Shown: piece after piece, positions 17,222-25,366 of the stretch | How the letters are laid out: the number at the start of each line of letters is the position of its first letter | Position numbering within the stretch: position 1 is the first letter of the stretch | From: Lacrimispora sphenoides | GTDB taxonomy: Bacteria > Bacillota > Clostridia > Lachnospirales > Lachnospiraceae | Assembly (NCBI RefSeq): GCF_900105215.1 | Contig: NZ_FOIP01000001.1 | Location: 248,001-312,000 of the forward strand | DNA: 64,000 bases | Reading direction: 5' to 3' | Made by a program: the position numbers and the translations under genes | The notes under the pieces: generated by a model | The model's database searches: none | Told to the model about the DNA's origin: nothing | The model's input: only the letters and a program-made list of their open reading frames with translations

Positions 17222-18541
17222 TTAAACCTCAGTCGTGATAAATATATCATAAATTGCCTTGATCGCTTCCTCAAAATCAGCATTTTTTACGCCAATGATG
17301 ATGTTGAGTTCGCTGGATCCCTGGTCAATCATTTTTACGTTTACCCTGGAATGGGCAAGGGCCGAAAAGATTCTTCCGGCAGTCCCTCTGGTCGCCTTCA
17401 TGCCACGGCCTACCACAGCCACCAGCGCAAGGTCTGATTCCATCTCAAGGAAATCTGGTTCTACGGCCCTGTGGATCCCTGCAATGACAGACTGCTCATA
17501 ATCTTCAAATTCTGACTGATGAACAAAAACGGTCATGGTATCGATTCCTGACGGCATATGCTCAAAGGAAATGCCGTACTTTTCAAATACCTCAAGAACC
17601 TTTCTCCCAAAACCAACTTCCGCATTCATCATGGCCTTTTCAATGTTGATGGAGCAAAAGCCTTTCTTTCCTGCAATTCCCGTAATGGTATAATGAGGCT
17701 TTCTGCAGGTGCTCTCCACAATTAAAGTTCCTTTGTCATCAGGCTTATTGGTGTTCCGGATGTTGATTGGGATTCCTTCTTTTCTCACCGGGAAAATGGC
17801 ATCCTCATGAAGAACACTGGCTCCCATATAGGCAAGCTCTCTTAACTCCCGGTATGTAATGGTCTCAATGACCTCAGGATTCTTGATGATTCTGGGATCA
17901 GCCACCAGGAAACCGGAAACATCCGTCCAGTTTTCATACATATCCGCATGAATGGCTTTTGCAACAATGGAGCCTGTTATATCGGAACCGCCTCTGGAAA
18001 AGGTCTTTATGGTCCCATCCTCCTTCGCTCCGTAAAAGCCCGGAATCACAGCTCTCTCCACATGTTCCAGGCGCTCTGAAAGCTCCTTATTGGTAAGCTC
18101 TGCATTAAAATTACCGTCTGCATCAAAGAAAATCACTTCAGCTGCGTCAATGAATTCGTAGCCTAAGTATTCCGCCATCACCATTCCATTTAAGTACTCT
18201 CCTCTGGAAGCCGCATAATCACGCCCAGCCTTTTTAAGGAAATTTTCTTCAATGGTCACAAACTCATGATCCAGATTCAGATTAATATGAAGTCCGTCAA
18301 TGATCTCCATATAACGCTCCTTGATTTTTTCCAGAATCTTTTTATAGCTTTTTCCATCTGCTGCCCCATCATAACACTGGTATAACAGATCAGTCACCTT
18401 TTCATCCTTGTCATTTCGCTTGCCTGGTGCTGATGGCACCACAAACCGTCTGCTCTTATCCCCGCGGATGATCTCGCCAACTTTCTTAAACTGCTTTGCG
18501 CTGGCCAAAGAGCTTCCTCCGAATTTCACAACTTTTTTCAT
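17222..18541 (-). CDS. Aspartate kinase
   Basis: First enzyme of the lysine/threonine/methionine branch: phosphorylates L-aspartate with ATP. The N-terminal kinase domain opens with KVVKFGGSSLASAKQF and contains FSRGGSDITGS; two C-terminal ACT domains (about 300-439) end in a QGSSELNIIIGV motif and probably bind a feedback inhibitor. I place the start at ATG 18541, with AGGAG eight bases upstream, rather than ATG 18571 or 18547; this gives 439 residues. It is monocistronic, with a consensus promoter at 18588-18616, two direct repeats upstream of it and a terminator downstream. No T-box or lysine riboswitch fits in the 40-nt leader. Confidence 0.93.
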   Translation of the reverse strand: MKKVVKFGGSSLASAKQFKKVGEIIRGDKSRRFVVPSAPGKRNDKDEKVTDLLYQCYDGAADGKSYKKILEKIKERYMEIIDGLHINLNLDHEFVTIEENFLKKAGRDYAASRGEYLNGMVMAEYLGYEFIDAAEVIFFDADGNFNAELTNKELSERLEHVERAVIPGFYGAKEDGTIKTFSRGGSDITGSIVAKAIHADMYENWTDVSGFLVADPRIIKNPEVIETITYRELRELAYMGASVLHEDAIFPVRKEGIPINIRNTNKPDDKGTLIVESTCRKPHYTITGIAGKKGFCSINIEKAMMNAEVGFGRKVLEVFEKYGISFEHMPSGIDTMTVFVHQSEFEDYEQSVIAGIHRAVEPDFLEMESDLALVAVVGRGMKATRGTAGRIFSALAHSRVNVKMIDQGSSELNIIIGVKNADFEEAIKAIYDIFITTEV

Positions 18542-18587
18542 AGGCATATCTCCTCTGATACAGGTTATCATTACATATTTAACGGAA

Positions 18588-18616
18588 ATAATATCCTAAT
18601 TGGTATCAGCTGTCAA
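18588..18616 (-). promoter_or_regulatory. Consensus sigma-A promoter of aspartate kinase
   Basis: Minus-strand TTGACA and TATTAT are separated by exactly 17 bp; transcription would start near 18581, giving a leader of about 40 nt. Confidence 0.85.
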
Positions 18617-18630
18617 GTATTTTTCGATAA

Positions 18631-18660
18631 TCATGCATAATTTTCCATTTTCATGCATAA
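18631..18660. repeat. Two 10-bp direct repeats upstream of the aspartate kinase promoter
   Basis: TCATGCATAA occurs exactly at 18631-18640 and 18651-18660, a 20-bp period (two helical turns). Each contains the palindrome ATGCAT. The repeats lie just upstream of the -35 box, where an activator or repressor would bind on one face of the DNA. Confidence 0.55.
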
Positions 18661-18662
18661 AC

Positions 18663-19244
18663 TTACTCTTCCATTTCCTGGTTTACCTTCTCTTCGCAGG
18701 AACGCATGGCGAGGATGGTTTTTTCAAACAGCTCATCAAGAGTCCAGCCTAAATTCTCTGCGCCTGACGCGATCACTTCCCTGGAACAGCCTGCCGCAAA
18801 CTTCTTGTCCTTAAATTTTTTCTTAAGGCTTGAGACTTCTAAGTCCATAACACTTTTTGAAGGGCGCATCCTGGCGGCTGCTCCGATGAGTCCGGTCAGC
18901 TCATCCGCTGCAAACATGATCTTTTCCATCATATGCTCCGGCTCTACCTCAGAACATATGCCGTAGCCATGGCTGCATATGGCATGAACGAGTTCTTCTT
19001 CCGCACCGATTTCGGATAGAAGCTCCGGGGCCTTTATACAATGTTCCTCGGGAAACTGTTCAAAATCCACATCATGAAGCAGCCCTGCGATTCCCCAGAA
19101 TTCTTCCTCTGATCCAAAACCCATTTCTCCTGCGTACCAGCGCATTACCCCTTCCACGGTCAGACCGTGAAGGAGGTGAAACGGTTCCTTATTATATTTC
19201 TTAAGTAACTCCAGTGCCTGTTGTCTTGTGATTGCTGTATTCAT
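18663..19244 (-). CDS. HD-domain metal-dependent phosphohydrolase
   Basis: Cytoplasmic protein of 193 residues with an HD superfamily core: H26 region LLHGLTVEG, the HDVD metal-binding pair (GLLHDVDFEQFPEEH), and a later SHGYG. Such proteins hydrolyse phosphate esters, often of nucleotides; this one matches the group annotated as hydrolases or putative nucleotidases without known substrate. It follows the DUF523 gene by 46 bp with a GGAG ribosome site, so the two form an operon. Confidence 0.82.
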   Translation of the reverse strand: MNTAITRQQALELLKKYNKEPFHLLHGLTVEGVMRWYAGEMGFGSEEEFWGIAGLLHDVDFEQFPEEHCIKAPELLSEIGAEEELVHAICSHGYGICSEVEPEHMMEKIMFAADELTGLIGAAARMRPSKSVMDLEVSSLKKKFKDKKFAAGCSREVIASGAENLGWTLDELFEKTILAMRSCEEKVNQEMEE

Positions 19245-19290
19245 AGCGCCTGCGTCTCCTTATCTATAAAATTTTAGCTTTTTGTTTCCT

Positions 19291-19758
19291 TTAAAAGGAC
19301 TCTATGCTGCTTTCTCCCGATACGAGGATTCCGTTTTCTTCCAAAAGCCTTGCGGTCACCCCGTCTCCTGGAACCTTTGTCCCTGAAAACGTCCCGTCAT
19401 AAATGCAACCATGGCCGCAGGACGGACTCCGTTCCTTCAAAATTGCCCGCTTACAACCATATAGCCTGGCCAGTTTCAAGGTTTCCTCTGCTCCCTTTAT
19501 AAAGCTGTCTGTCACGTCTTTTCCAGACCGGTCCACCACGCGGATCTCATCGTGATCACCTGTTACGACTTTAACAATCTGCTCCGCTGGCTCTCTTGGC
19601 GTCTCTAAACCTCCAAGCTGCTCCGGACAGACCGGTATGAAATTGTATTTCTCTATAAGCCCGATCAGGCTCTCCTGCCTGCCATTTCCGCCGTCATAGC
19701 GGCAATTGACTCCCAGCAGGCAGGCACTCACCAGAATGTTTTCTTTTTCTCCGCCCAT
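19291..19758 (-). CDS. DUF523 protein, TudS-like thiouracil desulfidase candidate
   Basis: Cytoplasmic protein of 155 residues, the usual length of stand-alone DUF523 (YbbK) proteins. It has the three conserved cysteines of the family: SACLLGVNCRYDGG contributes two near residues 12 and 19 and SPSCGHG the third near residue 111. TudS members of DUF523 bind a catalytic [4Fe-4S] cluster through three cysteines and remove sulfur from thiouracil or 4-thio-UMP. The cysteine spacing supports that role, but not all DUF523 proteins have been tested. It is first in an operon with an HD hydrolase; an unusual leader precedes it. Confidence 0.82.
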   Translation of the reverse strand: MGGEKENILVSACLLGVNCRYDGGNGRQESLIGLIEKYNFIPVCPEQLGGLETPREPAEQIVKVVTGDHDEIRVVDRSGKDVTDSFIKGAEETLKLARLYGCKRAILKERSPSCGHGCIYDGTFSGTKVPGDGVTARLLEENGILVSGESSIESF

Positions 19759-19799
19759 CTTCCGCCTCCTTTTTCCTTACTTCTTTCACACCTTTTTGT

Positions 19800-19832
19800 A
19801 AAAAAACATCCTCCAGGCAAAAGCCCAGAGGA
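19800..19832 (-). terminator. Promoter-proximal terminator/attenuator in the DUF523 leader
   Basis: In minus-strand RNA a continuous 10-bp stem (including two G-U pairs that would be mismatches on the other strand) closes a UUUU loop and is followed by UGUUUUUUU. It begins only about 16 nt after the predicted transcription start and 42 bp before the coding region, so transcription should stop before the gene unless the hairpin is overcome. Confidence 0.7.
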
Positions 19833-19854
19833 CATCAATTCTTAGTCTCTTTTC

Positions 19855-19882
19855 ATTATAGCACACGGAGTAAAATTTGCAA
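19855..19882 (-). promoter_or_regulatory. Promoter of the DUF523-HD operon
   Basis: Minus-strand TTGCAA and TATAAT with a 16-bp spacer, start predicted near 19848. An inverted repeat at 19881-19906 (arms based on AATATTTT and AAAATATT) abuts the -35 box and could be an operator. Confidence 0.7.
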
Positions 19883-19962
19883 TATTTTTGAAGTTCAAAA
19901 TATTTTTCCAGTATATAAAAATTTGTTAGATACCCCTTAAAAACACCTTTATTTTCCAGCTC

Positions 19963-19987
19963 TATTTATAGATTTTATCTATAAATA
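19963..19987. promoter_or_regulatory. Perfect 25-bp palindrome
   Basis: Arms TATTTATAGAT and ATCTATAAATA around a TTT centre. It lies 95 bp upstream of the oxidoreductase -35 box and 80 bp upstream of the DUF523 -35 box. A dimeric regulator, for instance one sensing molybdate or redox state, is a possible ligand; nothing in the sequence names it. Confidence 0.45.
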
Positions 19988-20081
19988 AAAGCGAGGAAAC
20001 CTCCTGTTTAAGCGAAAAAACGCATGTTCTAACTTTTTTTGTATGTGACTAAAAATTTTTTATATTTTCGTGGAATATCAA

Positions 20082-20110
20082 TTGTTTTTGTATCATTTAT
20101 ATGTTAAAAT
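20082..20110 (+). promoter_or_regulatory. Promoter of the aldehyde oxidoreductase gene
   Basis: TTGTTT and TAAAAT with a 17-bp spacer. Transcription would start near 20117, leaving a leader of about 110 nt that contains a 10-bp inverted repeat TTTTTAACAA (20138-20147)/TTGTTAAAAA (20165-20174). Confidence 0.7.
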
Positions 20111-20228
20111 GTATGAGAAAGAAGAATCACAACGCCATTTTTAACAAAATTATGCAAGAGAGTATTGTTAAAAACAATGTGCGGAATTATATAATATCAA
20201 CTAAGAATGAAGAGAGAGAGGTATTGTC

Positions 20229-22847
20229 ATGTATGTAGTAAATGTCAACGGCAAGGATTACCAGTCAGAAGAAGATTTAACATTAATGGATTTTCTCAGA
20301 AACAGACTTGGTATTACTTCCGTTAAAAACGGTTGTAAAGAAGGTGCCTGCGGTACATGTACAGTAATTGTGGATGGGAAGACTGTCCGTGCCTGCATTC
20401 TGAAATTGTCCAAACTGGAGGGCAAGAAGGTGCAGACCATAGAAGGATTTACACAGAGAGAACGGGATGTCTTTGTCTATGCCTTTGCGGCAGCCGGCGC
20501 CGTACAGTGCGGTTTTTGCATTCCGGGCATGGTGATCAGCGGCAAGTGCTTAATTGACCAGAATCCCAATCCAACCAGAGATGATGTAAAACAGGCGATC
20601 CGCACAAATATCTGCCGTTGTACAGGCTATACCAAAATAGAAGACGGCATTTTGCTTGCAGCAAAAATGTTCAATGAAAATTTAGAGGTTCCTGAACTTA
20701 AGCAGACTGCTGCCATAGGAGAAAGAACCTGCCGTGTGGATGCGGAAGCAAAAACACTGGGTACTGCCAAATATGCGGATGATTATTATCTGGAAGGCAT
20801 GCTTTACGGAAAGAACGTGTTCACCAAATATGCACGCGCTAAAATAAATGGAATCGATACCAGCAAGGCTCTTGCAATGCCCGGCGTAGTCGCTGTCTAT
20901 ACGGCAAAGGACATTCCTGGAGACAGGTATATCGGACATCTGGCACATGACTGGCCCGGTATGATCGATGTAGGCGAAGAGACAAAATGCATCGGCGACA
21001 CCCTTGCTATTGTTGTGGCAGAAACGATGGAACAGGCGTTGGCGGCAGTAAAAGCCGTAGAAATAGATTGTGAAGAATTAGAACCAATCCGCTCCCCAAA
21101 GGAAGCCATGGTACCAGGCGCTCATCAGGTACATGGCGAAGGCTTTATGCATTTTGGCAAATTCAGAACTCCGGTAAATAACCTTCTTGATCACGAGGAG
21201 GTAAAACGGGGTGACGCAGAGACAGCTCTTGCAAATTCCAAGTATGTTGCAGAAGGCACCTTCTTCGTTCCTCCAACAGAGCATGCGTTCATGGAACCGG
21301 AAACTGCTGTTGGTATTCCTGATGGCGACGGTGTTAAGGTAATTACCGGAGCACAGGGTATTTATGATGAACATCACGAATTAAGTGCATATCTTGGCCT
21401 CCCTCTGGAGAAAGTAAGAATTCAGAGTGCTTTTGTCGGCGGCGGCTTCGGCGGAAAGGAAGATATGAGCGTTCAGCATCAGGCTGCTCTTTGTGCTTAT
21501 TTATCAAAGAGACCTGTAAAAGTATCCTTCTCCCGTCAGGAAAGCATTAATTATCATCCAAAGCGTCACGCCATGGAAATATACTGCAAGATCGGCTGTG
21601 ATGAAAACGGTATTATCCAGGGTATGAAGGCAAGGCTTCTCTCTGATACGGGAGCTTATGCATCTTTAGGCGGTCCGGTACTTCAAAGAGCCTGTACCCA
21701 TGCAGGTGGACCATATAATTACCAGAACGTGGACATCGAAGGGGATGCTTACTATACCAACAATCCGCCTGCAGGTGCATTTCGCGGGTTCGGCGTAACA
21801 CAGTCCTGTATGTCAACGGAAGCTTTAATCAACCAGTTAGCAGATCAGATGGGAATATCCGGCTGGGAGATCCGTTACCGCAATGCCATCAGACCAGGCC
21901 AGTCCCTTCCTAACGGGCAGATCGCCGATGAAGGCACCGGTATGTTGGAAACCCTGGAAGCAGTAAAAGAAGATTTTGAAAAATATGAGGCAGACCCAAA
22001 TTATTTCGTAGGAATTGCATCTGCCATGAAGAACGCAGGAATCGGTGTCGGTCTTGCAGACGTAGGCCGCTGTATCTTAAGAGTACGTGACGGAAAAGTT
22101 GTTACAGGCTCTTCTGCTGCTGCTATCGGCCAGGGACTTCAGACCATAACCTTACAGATGGTCTGTCAGACCACAGGTCTTGCACCGGAACAGGTAATCG
22201 TTGGACATCCGGATACAAAATACACACCAGACTCCGGAACCACAACCGCCTCCCGCCAGACCGTATTTACAGGCGAAGCAATCCACATTGCCGCAATGAA
22301 ACTGAAAGAGGATTTGGATGCAGGACATTCCTTAAGTGATCTGGAAGGCAAAGAATATTATGGCGAATTTGATTTTAAGACAGATCCTATCGGCAGCGAC
22401 AAACCAAACCCCGTAAGCCATATTGCTTATGGTTATGCAACTCAGCTTTATGTTCTTGACACTGAAGGAAAAGTTGTCAATATAATTGCAGCCCATGACA
22501 TAGGCAAAGCCATCAATCCTCTTGCCGCAGAAGGCCAGGTAGAAGGCGGCGTTGCAATGGGTCTTGGTTATGGACTGACAGAGGACTTCCCATTAAAGGA
22601 CGGCATTCCACAGGCTAAATTAGGTACTTTAGGCCTCTTTAAAGCACCTCAGATGCCTCCTGTTGACGTACGGTTCATTGAAAAGAATCCATCTGATGTA
22701 GCATTTGGAGCAAAAGGCGTAGGCGAGATCGTATGTGTTATGGGAGCACCTGCTTTGCAGAATGCTTATTTCAAGAAGGATGGTGTATTCCGTTACAAAC
22801 TTCCTTTGGACAATACGTTCTACCGTAAACCAAAGCCAGCAAAATAA
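20229..22847 (+). CDS. Molybdopterin-dependent aldehyde oxidoreductase (Mop type)
   Basis: Xanthine-oxidase-family enzyme of 872 residues that oxidises aldehydes to acids. Two [2Fe-2S] domains sit at the N terminus: C36, C41, C44, C56 (plant-ferredoxin type) and C94, C97, C129, C131 (CGFC...CRC). The molybdopterin-binding part follows from about residue 170, with GGGFGGKEDMS and AFRGFGV motifs and the catalytic glutamate E833 in GAKGVGEI. There is no FAD domain, so the architecture is that of Desulfovibrio Mop (907 residues) rather than xanthine dehydrogenase; electrons should leave to ferredoxin or flavodoxin. The matching maturation gene is 86 bp downstream. Confidence 0.94.
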   Translation: MYVVNVNGKDYQSEEDLTLMDFLRNRLGITSVKNGCKEGACGTCTVIVDGKTVRACILKLSKLEGKKVQTIEGFTQRERDVFVYAFAAAGAVQCGFCIPGMVISGKCLIDQNPNPTRDDVKQAIRTNICRCTGYTKIEDGILLAAKMFNENLEVPELKQTAAIGERTCRVDAEAKTLGTAKYADDYYLEGMLYGKNVFTKYARAKINGIDTSKALAMPGVVAVYTAKDIPGDRYIGHLAHDWPGMIDVGEETKCIGDTLAIVVAETMEQALAAVKAVEIDCEELEPIRSPKEAMVPGAHQVHGEGFMHFGKFRTPVNNLLDHEEVKRGDAETALANSKYVAEGTFFVPPTEHAFMEPETAVGIPDGDGVKVITGAQGIYDEHHELSAYLGLPLEKVRIQSAFVGGGFGGKEDMSVQHQAALCAYLSKRPVKVSFSRQESINYHPKRHAMEIYCKIGCDENGIIQGMKARLLSDTGAYASLGGPVLQRACTHAGGPYNYQNVDIEGDAYYTNNPPAGAFRGFGVTQSCMSTEALINQLADQMGISGWEIRYRNAIRPGQSLPNGQIADEGTGMLETLEAVKEDFEKYEADPNYFVGIASAMKNAGIGVGLADVGRCILRVRDGKVVTGSSAAAIGQGLQTITLQMVCQTTGLAPEQVIVGHPDTKYTPDSGTTTASRQTVFTGEAIHIAAMKLKEDLDAGHSLSDLEGKEYYGEFDFKTDPIGSDKPNPVSHIAYGYATQLYVLDTEGKVVNIIAAHDIGKAINPLAAEGQVEGGVAMGLGYGLTEDFPLKDGIPQAKLGTLGLFKAPQMPPVDVRFIEKNPSDVAFGAKGVGEIVCVMGAPALQNAYFKKDGVFRYKLPLDNTFYRKPKPAK

Positions 22848-22865
22848 ATAGTTACCAGAATACCC

Positions 22866-22898
22866 AAAAAAGGGCGGAATGTATACCGCCCTTTTTTA
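22866..22898 (+). terminator. Terminator between the oxidoreductase and xdhC-like genes
   Basis: AAAAAAGGGCGG and CCGCCCTTTTTT flank an 8-nt loop, 18 bp after the stop. It is nearly symmetric and would limit read-through into the maturation gene, giving more enzyme than chaperone. Confidence 0.85.
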
Positions 22899-22933
22899 TT
22901 ACAAAAGCGCGAGGCAGCAAAAGGAGTACTCAT

Positions 22934-23965
22934 ATGACAGCAGGTTTTTATGAAGAATTAAAAAATGCCGATAAAAACACGAACTTAATCAGCCTGACAA
23001 TCGTTGAAGGACAGGGGCTTGGAGCCAAAGCCCTGTGGTCGAATGGAGAAATCATCTGCAGGCAGGGAGACGAAAAAGCGTTTGATGCTTTTTCAGAGGA
23101 TTTAAAAAGCATAGACAAAACCCAGACCATAAAATCTCAGGACAGCACTCTGTTCTGCGAATTTGTGACAGGAGAAAAGTATATGGTTGTATGCGGAGCC
23201 GGCCATATTTCCATCCCAATCATCAGAATCGGAAAGATGCTGGGATTCCATGTTACAGTGATTGATGACCGGTTATCTTTTGCCAATACCGCAAGAAAAG
23301 AAGGGGCTGACACCGTTATCTGCAAGCCTTTTAGGGAAGCCTTAGAAGAGATCAAGGGAAGCACCGGCCATTACTTTATCATCGTCACCAGAGGACACCG
23401 GTATGACCAGGACTGTTTATCTCAGATCATCGGCAAAAAAAATGCCTACATCGGTATGATCGGCAGCAAAGTCAGGGTAAGGCTTGTAAAGGATTTTTTA
23501 GCAGACGAAGGAATCAGCAGAGAGCTGCTTGACCAGGTTTACACACCCATCGGACTAAAGATCAACGCCCAGACCCCGGAGGAAATCGCCGTGGCAATTA
23601 TGGCGGAGATCATTCAGGTAAAGAACGGAAGTAAAAAAAGCTTTGGCTACCCAAAGGAAATCCTTGACGGTCTCACTTCCCAGGAGTTATCTGACATGCC
23701 AAAATCCCTTGTCACCATTGTTTCCAGAAAAGGCTCCGCTCCCAGGGATGTAGGCTCAAAGATGGTTGTGATGCTTGACGGGAGCACCATTGGGACCATC
23801 GGAGGCGGCTGTGTGGAATCTGAGGTGTGTACCGCAGCGAGAGAAGTTGCCAGAGATAAAAAGCCGGTATTAATGAAGGTTGACATGACTCCGGGCAACG
23901 CAGAGGACGAAGGCATGGTATGCGGAGGCGTTGTAGAAGTATATATTGAGCCGGTCTTAAGCTGA
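22934..23965 (+). CDS. XdhC/CoxI-family maturation factor for the aldehyde oxidoreductase
   Basis: Predicted chaperone of 343 residues that delivers sulfurated molybdenum cofactor to the neighbouring enzyme. Both XdhC modules are present but in reversed order: the Rossmann domain comes first (CGAGHISIPII at 87-97, VIDDRLSFA at 109-117, GMIGSKVR at 174-181), and the XdhC_CoxI domain comes last (GSAPRDVGSKM at 267-277, IGTIGGGCVESEV at 286-298). In E. coli-type XdhC the order is the other way round. Related proteins beside Mop-type enzymes in clostridia share this layout as far as I recall. AAAGGAG lies at a good distance from the ATG. Confidence 0.88.
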   Translation: MTAGFYEELKNADKNTNLISLTIVEGQGLGAKALWSNGEIICRQGDEKAFDAFSEDLKSIDKTQTIKSQDSTLFCEFVTGEKYMVVCGAGHISIPIIRIGKMLGFHVTVIDDRLSFANTARKEGADTVICKPFREALEEIKGSTGHYFIIVTRGHRYDQDCLSQIIGKKNAYIGMIGSKVRVRLVKDFLADEGISRELLDQVYTPIGLKINAQTPEEIAVAIMAEIIQVKNGSKKSFGYPKEILDGLTSQELSDMPKSLVTIVSRKGSAPRDVGSKMVVMLDGSTIGTIGGGCVESEVCTAAREVARDKKPVLMKVDMTPGNAEDEGMVCGGVVEVYIEPVLS

Positions 23966-23993
23966 ACACACAAATTGGCCTTTAAAAAACACA

Positions 23994-24022
23994 ATGACAT
24001 TTTCCGAAATTTATAGTATACT
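23994..24022 (+). promoter_or_regulatory. Promoter of the flavodiiron gene
   Basis: ATGACA and TATACT with a 17-bp spacer; start near 24029, 38 bp before the ATG at 24067. Confidence 0.6.
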
Positions 24023-24066
24023 TCTATAGATGGATTAGTATGAACGAAAGAAAGGAAGGCTGCACC

Positions 24067-25269
24067 ATGTATTGTGTAAAAACTATTAAAGATGATTTGT
24101 TCTGGGTTGGGGGAAGTGACCGCCGTCTTGCCCTGTTCGAAAACGCCTACCCCATTCCGAAAGGGATTTCCTATAACTCCTATGTCCTGCTAGATGAAAA
24201 AACCATTCTTTTTGATACTGTTGACCGGGCTATCACCGGACAGTTTTTGGAAAATGTGGAAGCAGTCCTTGGAGGGCGGAATCTGGATTATATCATTGTA
24301 AATCATATGGAGCCGGACCACTGTGCCACTTTGGGTGAAATGGTCAGAAGATATCCGGATGTAAAGGTGATCTGCAATGCCAAGACTATCCCGATTATCA
24401 ACCAGTTTTACGAATTCGGCGTTGATTCCAGAGCTGTCATTGTGAAGGAGGGGGACACGTTCTGCTCCGGCAAACATACCTTTACATTTTATATGGCTCC
24501 CATGGTTCACTGGCCGGAAGTAATGGTCACCTACGATACCATGGACAAGGTTCTATTTTCAGCCGACGCCTTTGGAACCTTTGGCGCAATGAACGGAAAC
24601 TTATTTGCAGATGAAGTAAATTTTGAACGGGAATGGCTTGATGAAGCCAGAAGATACTATTCCAATATTGTAGGAAAATACGGCCCGTCTACCCAGACTC
24701 TTTTAAAGAAAATCTCTGATCTGGACATTCAGTTTCTTTGTCCTCTTCATGGACCTGTATGGCGTTCCGACATTTGCTGGTATATGGATAAGTATCTTAA
24801 ATGGAGCAGCTATACTCCGGAAGAGAATGCTGTGATGATCGCCTATGGCTCCATTTACGGAAATACGGAGAATGCCGCCAACATCCTGGCATGCCGTCTG
24901 GCAGAACGCGGCATCCGCAACATTGTCATGTATGATGTATCCAATACCCATCCGTCTGTGCTCATTTCAGAAGCATTCCGCTGCAGCCATCTGGTATTTG
25001 CATCAGCCACCTATAACGGAGGTATTTTCAGCAGCATGGAACACCTGCTTCTGGATATGAAAGCCCATAACGTACAAAACCGCACCGTTGCCCTTATGGA
25101 AAATGGTTCCTGGGGTATCATGGCAGGCAAGAAAATGACTGAGATTATTTCTGAAATGAAAAATATGACCATACTGGATCAGACCATTACCATCAAATCT
25201 TCTGTAAAAGAGGATCAGCTGGCTGATATCGGTGCTTTGGCCAATACCATCGCAGAATCCATAAAGTAA
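24067..25269 (+). CDS. A-type flavoprotein (FprA), flavodiiron oxygen/NO reductase
   Basis: Cytoplasmic flavodiiron protein of 400 residues that reduces oxygen to water and/or NO to N2O, protecting anaerobes. The N-terminal metallo-beta-lactamase domain has the diiron ligands in NHMEPDHCATLGE (HxExDH) and later SADAFGTFG and LCPLHGPVW; the C-terminal flavodoxin domain (from about 250) has the FMN loop YGSIYGNTENAA. The start is ATG 24067, preceded by AAGGAAGG; the in-frame ATG at 24040 lacks a ribosome site. It has its own promoter and terminator and need not be functionally tied to the molybdoenzyme, though both transfer electrons from reduced carriers. Confidence 0.93.
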   Translation: MYCVKTIKDDLFWVGGSDRRLALFENAYPIPKGISYNSYVLLDEKTILFDTVDRAITGQFLENVEAVLGGRNLDYIIVNHMEPDHCATLGEMVRRYPDVKVICNAKTIPIINQFYEFGVDSRAVIVKEGDTFCSGKHTFTFYMAPMVHWPEVMVTYDTMDKVLFSADAFGTFGAMNGNLFADEVNFEREWLDEARRYYSNIVGKYGPSTQTLLKKISDLDIQFLCPLHGPVWRSDICWYMDKYLKWSSYTPEENAVMIAYGSIYGNTENAANILACRLAERGIRNIVMYDVSNTHPSVLISEAFRCSHLVFASATYNGGIFSSMEHLLLDMKAHNVQNRTVALMENGSWGIMAGKKMTEIISEMKNMTILDQTITIKSSVKEDQLADIGALANTIAESIK

Positions 25270-25281
25270 TTTTCTCAAGAA

Positions 25282-25325
25282 AATACCGGGGAAACAGCCT
25301 GAAGCAGCCGTTTCCCCGGTATTCC
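25282..25325. terminator. Bidirectional terminator between fprA and GH42
   Basis: AATACCGGGGAAAC and GTTTCCCCGGTATT form a 14-bp stem between the convergent genes. Confidence 0.85.
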
Positions 25326-25366
25326 TCATTTACCTGTTCCTACTGATATCGATTCGGGATATTCCT

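Larger units (their letters stand above)
19759..20228. other. 470-bp divergent intergenic region rich in symmetric elements
   Basis: No coding sequence. It holds, from left to right, the DUF523 ribosome site, a minus-strand terminator (19800-19832), the DUF523 promoter (19855-19882), an inverted repeat over its -35 side (19881-19906), a 25-bp palindrome (19963-19987), the oxidoreductase promoter (20082-20110) and an inverted repeat in its leader (20138-20174). Confidence 0.8.

Noticed and set aside
18542..18587. Lysine riboswitch or T-box before aspartate kinase
   Set aside because: The predicted leader is about 40 nt, far too short, and has no terminator/antiterminator pair.
20117..20228. 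Molybdenum-cofactor riboswitch in the oxidoreductase leader
   Set aside because: The leader is only about 110 nt, AT-rich, and shows one simple inverted repeat rather than the multi-helix GC-rich Moco motif.
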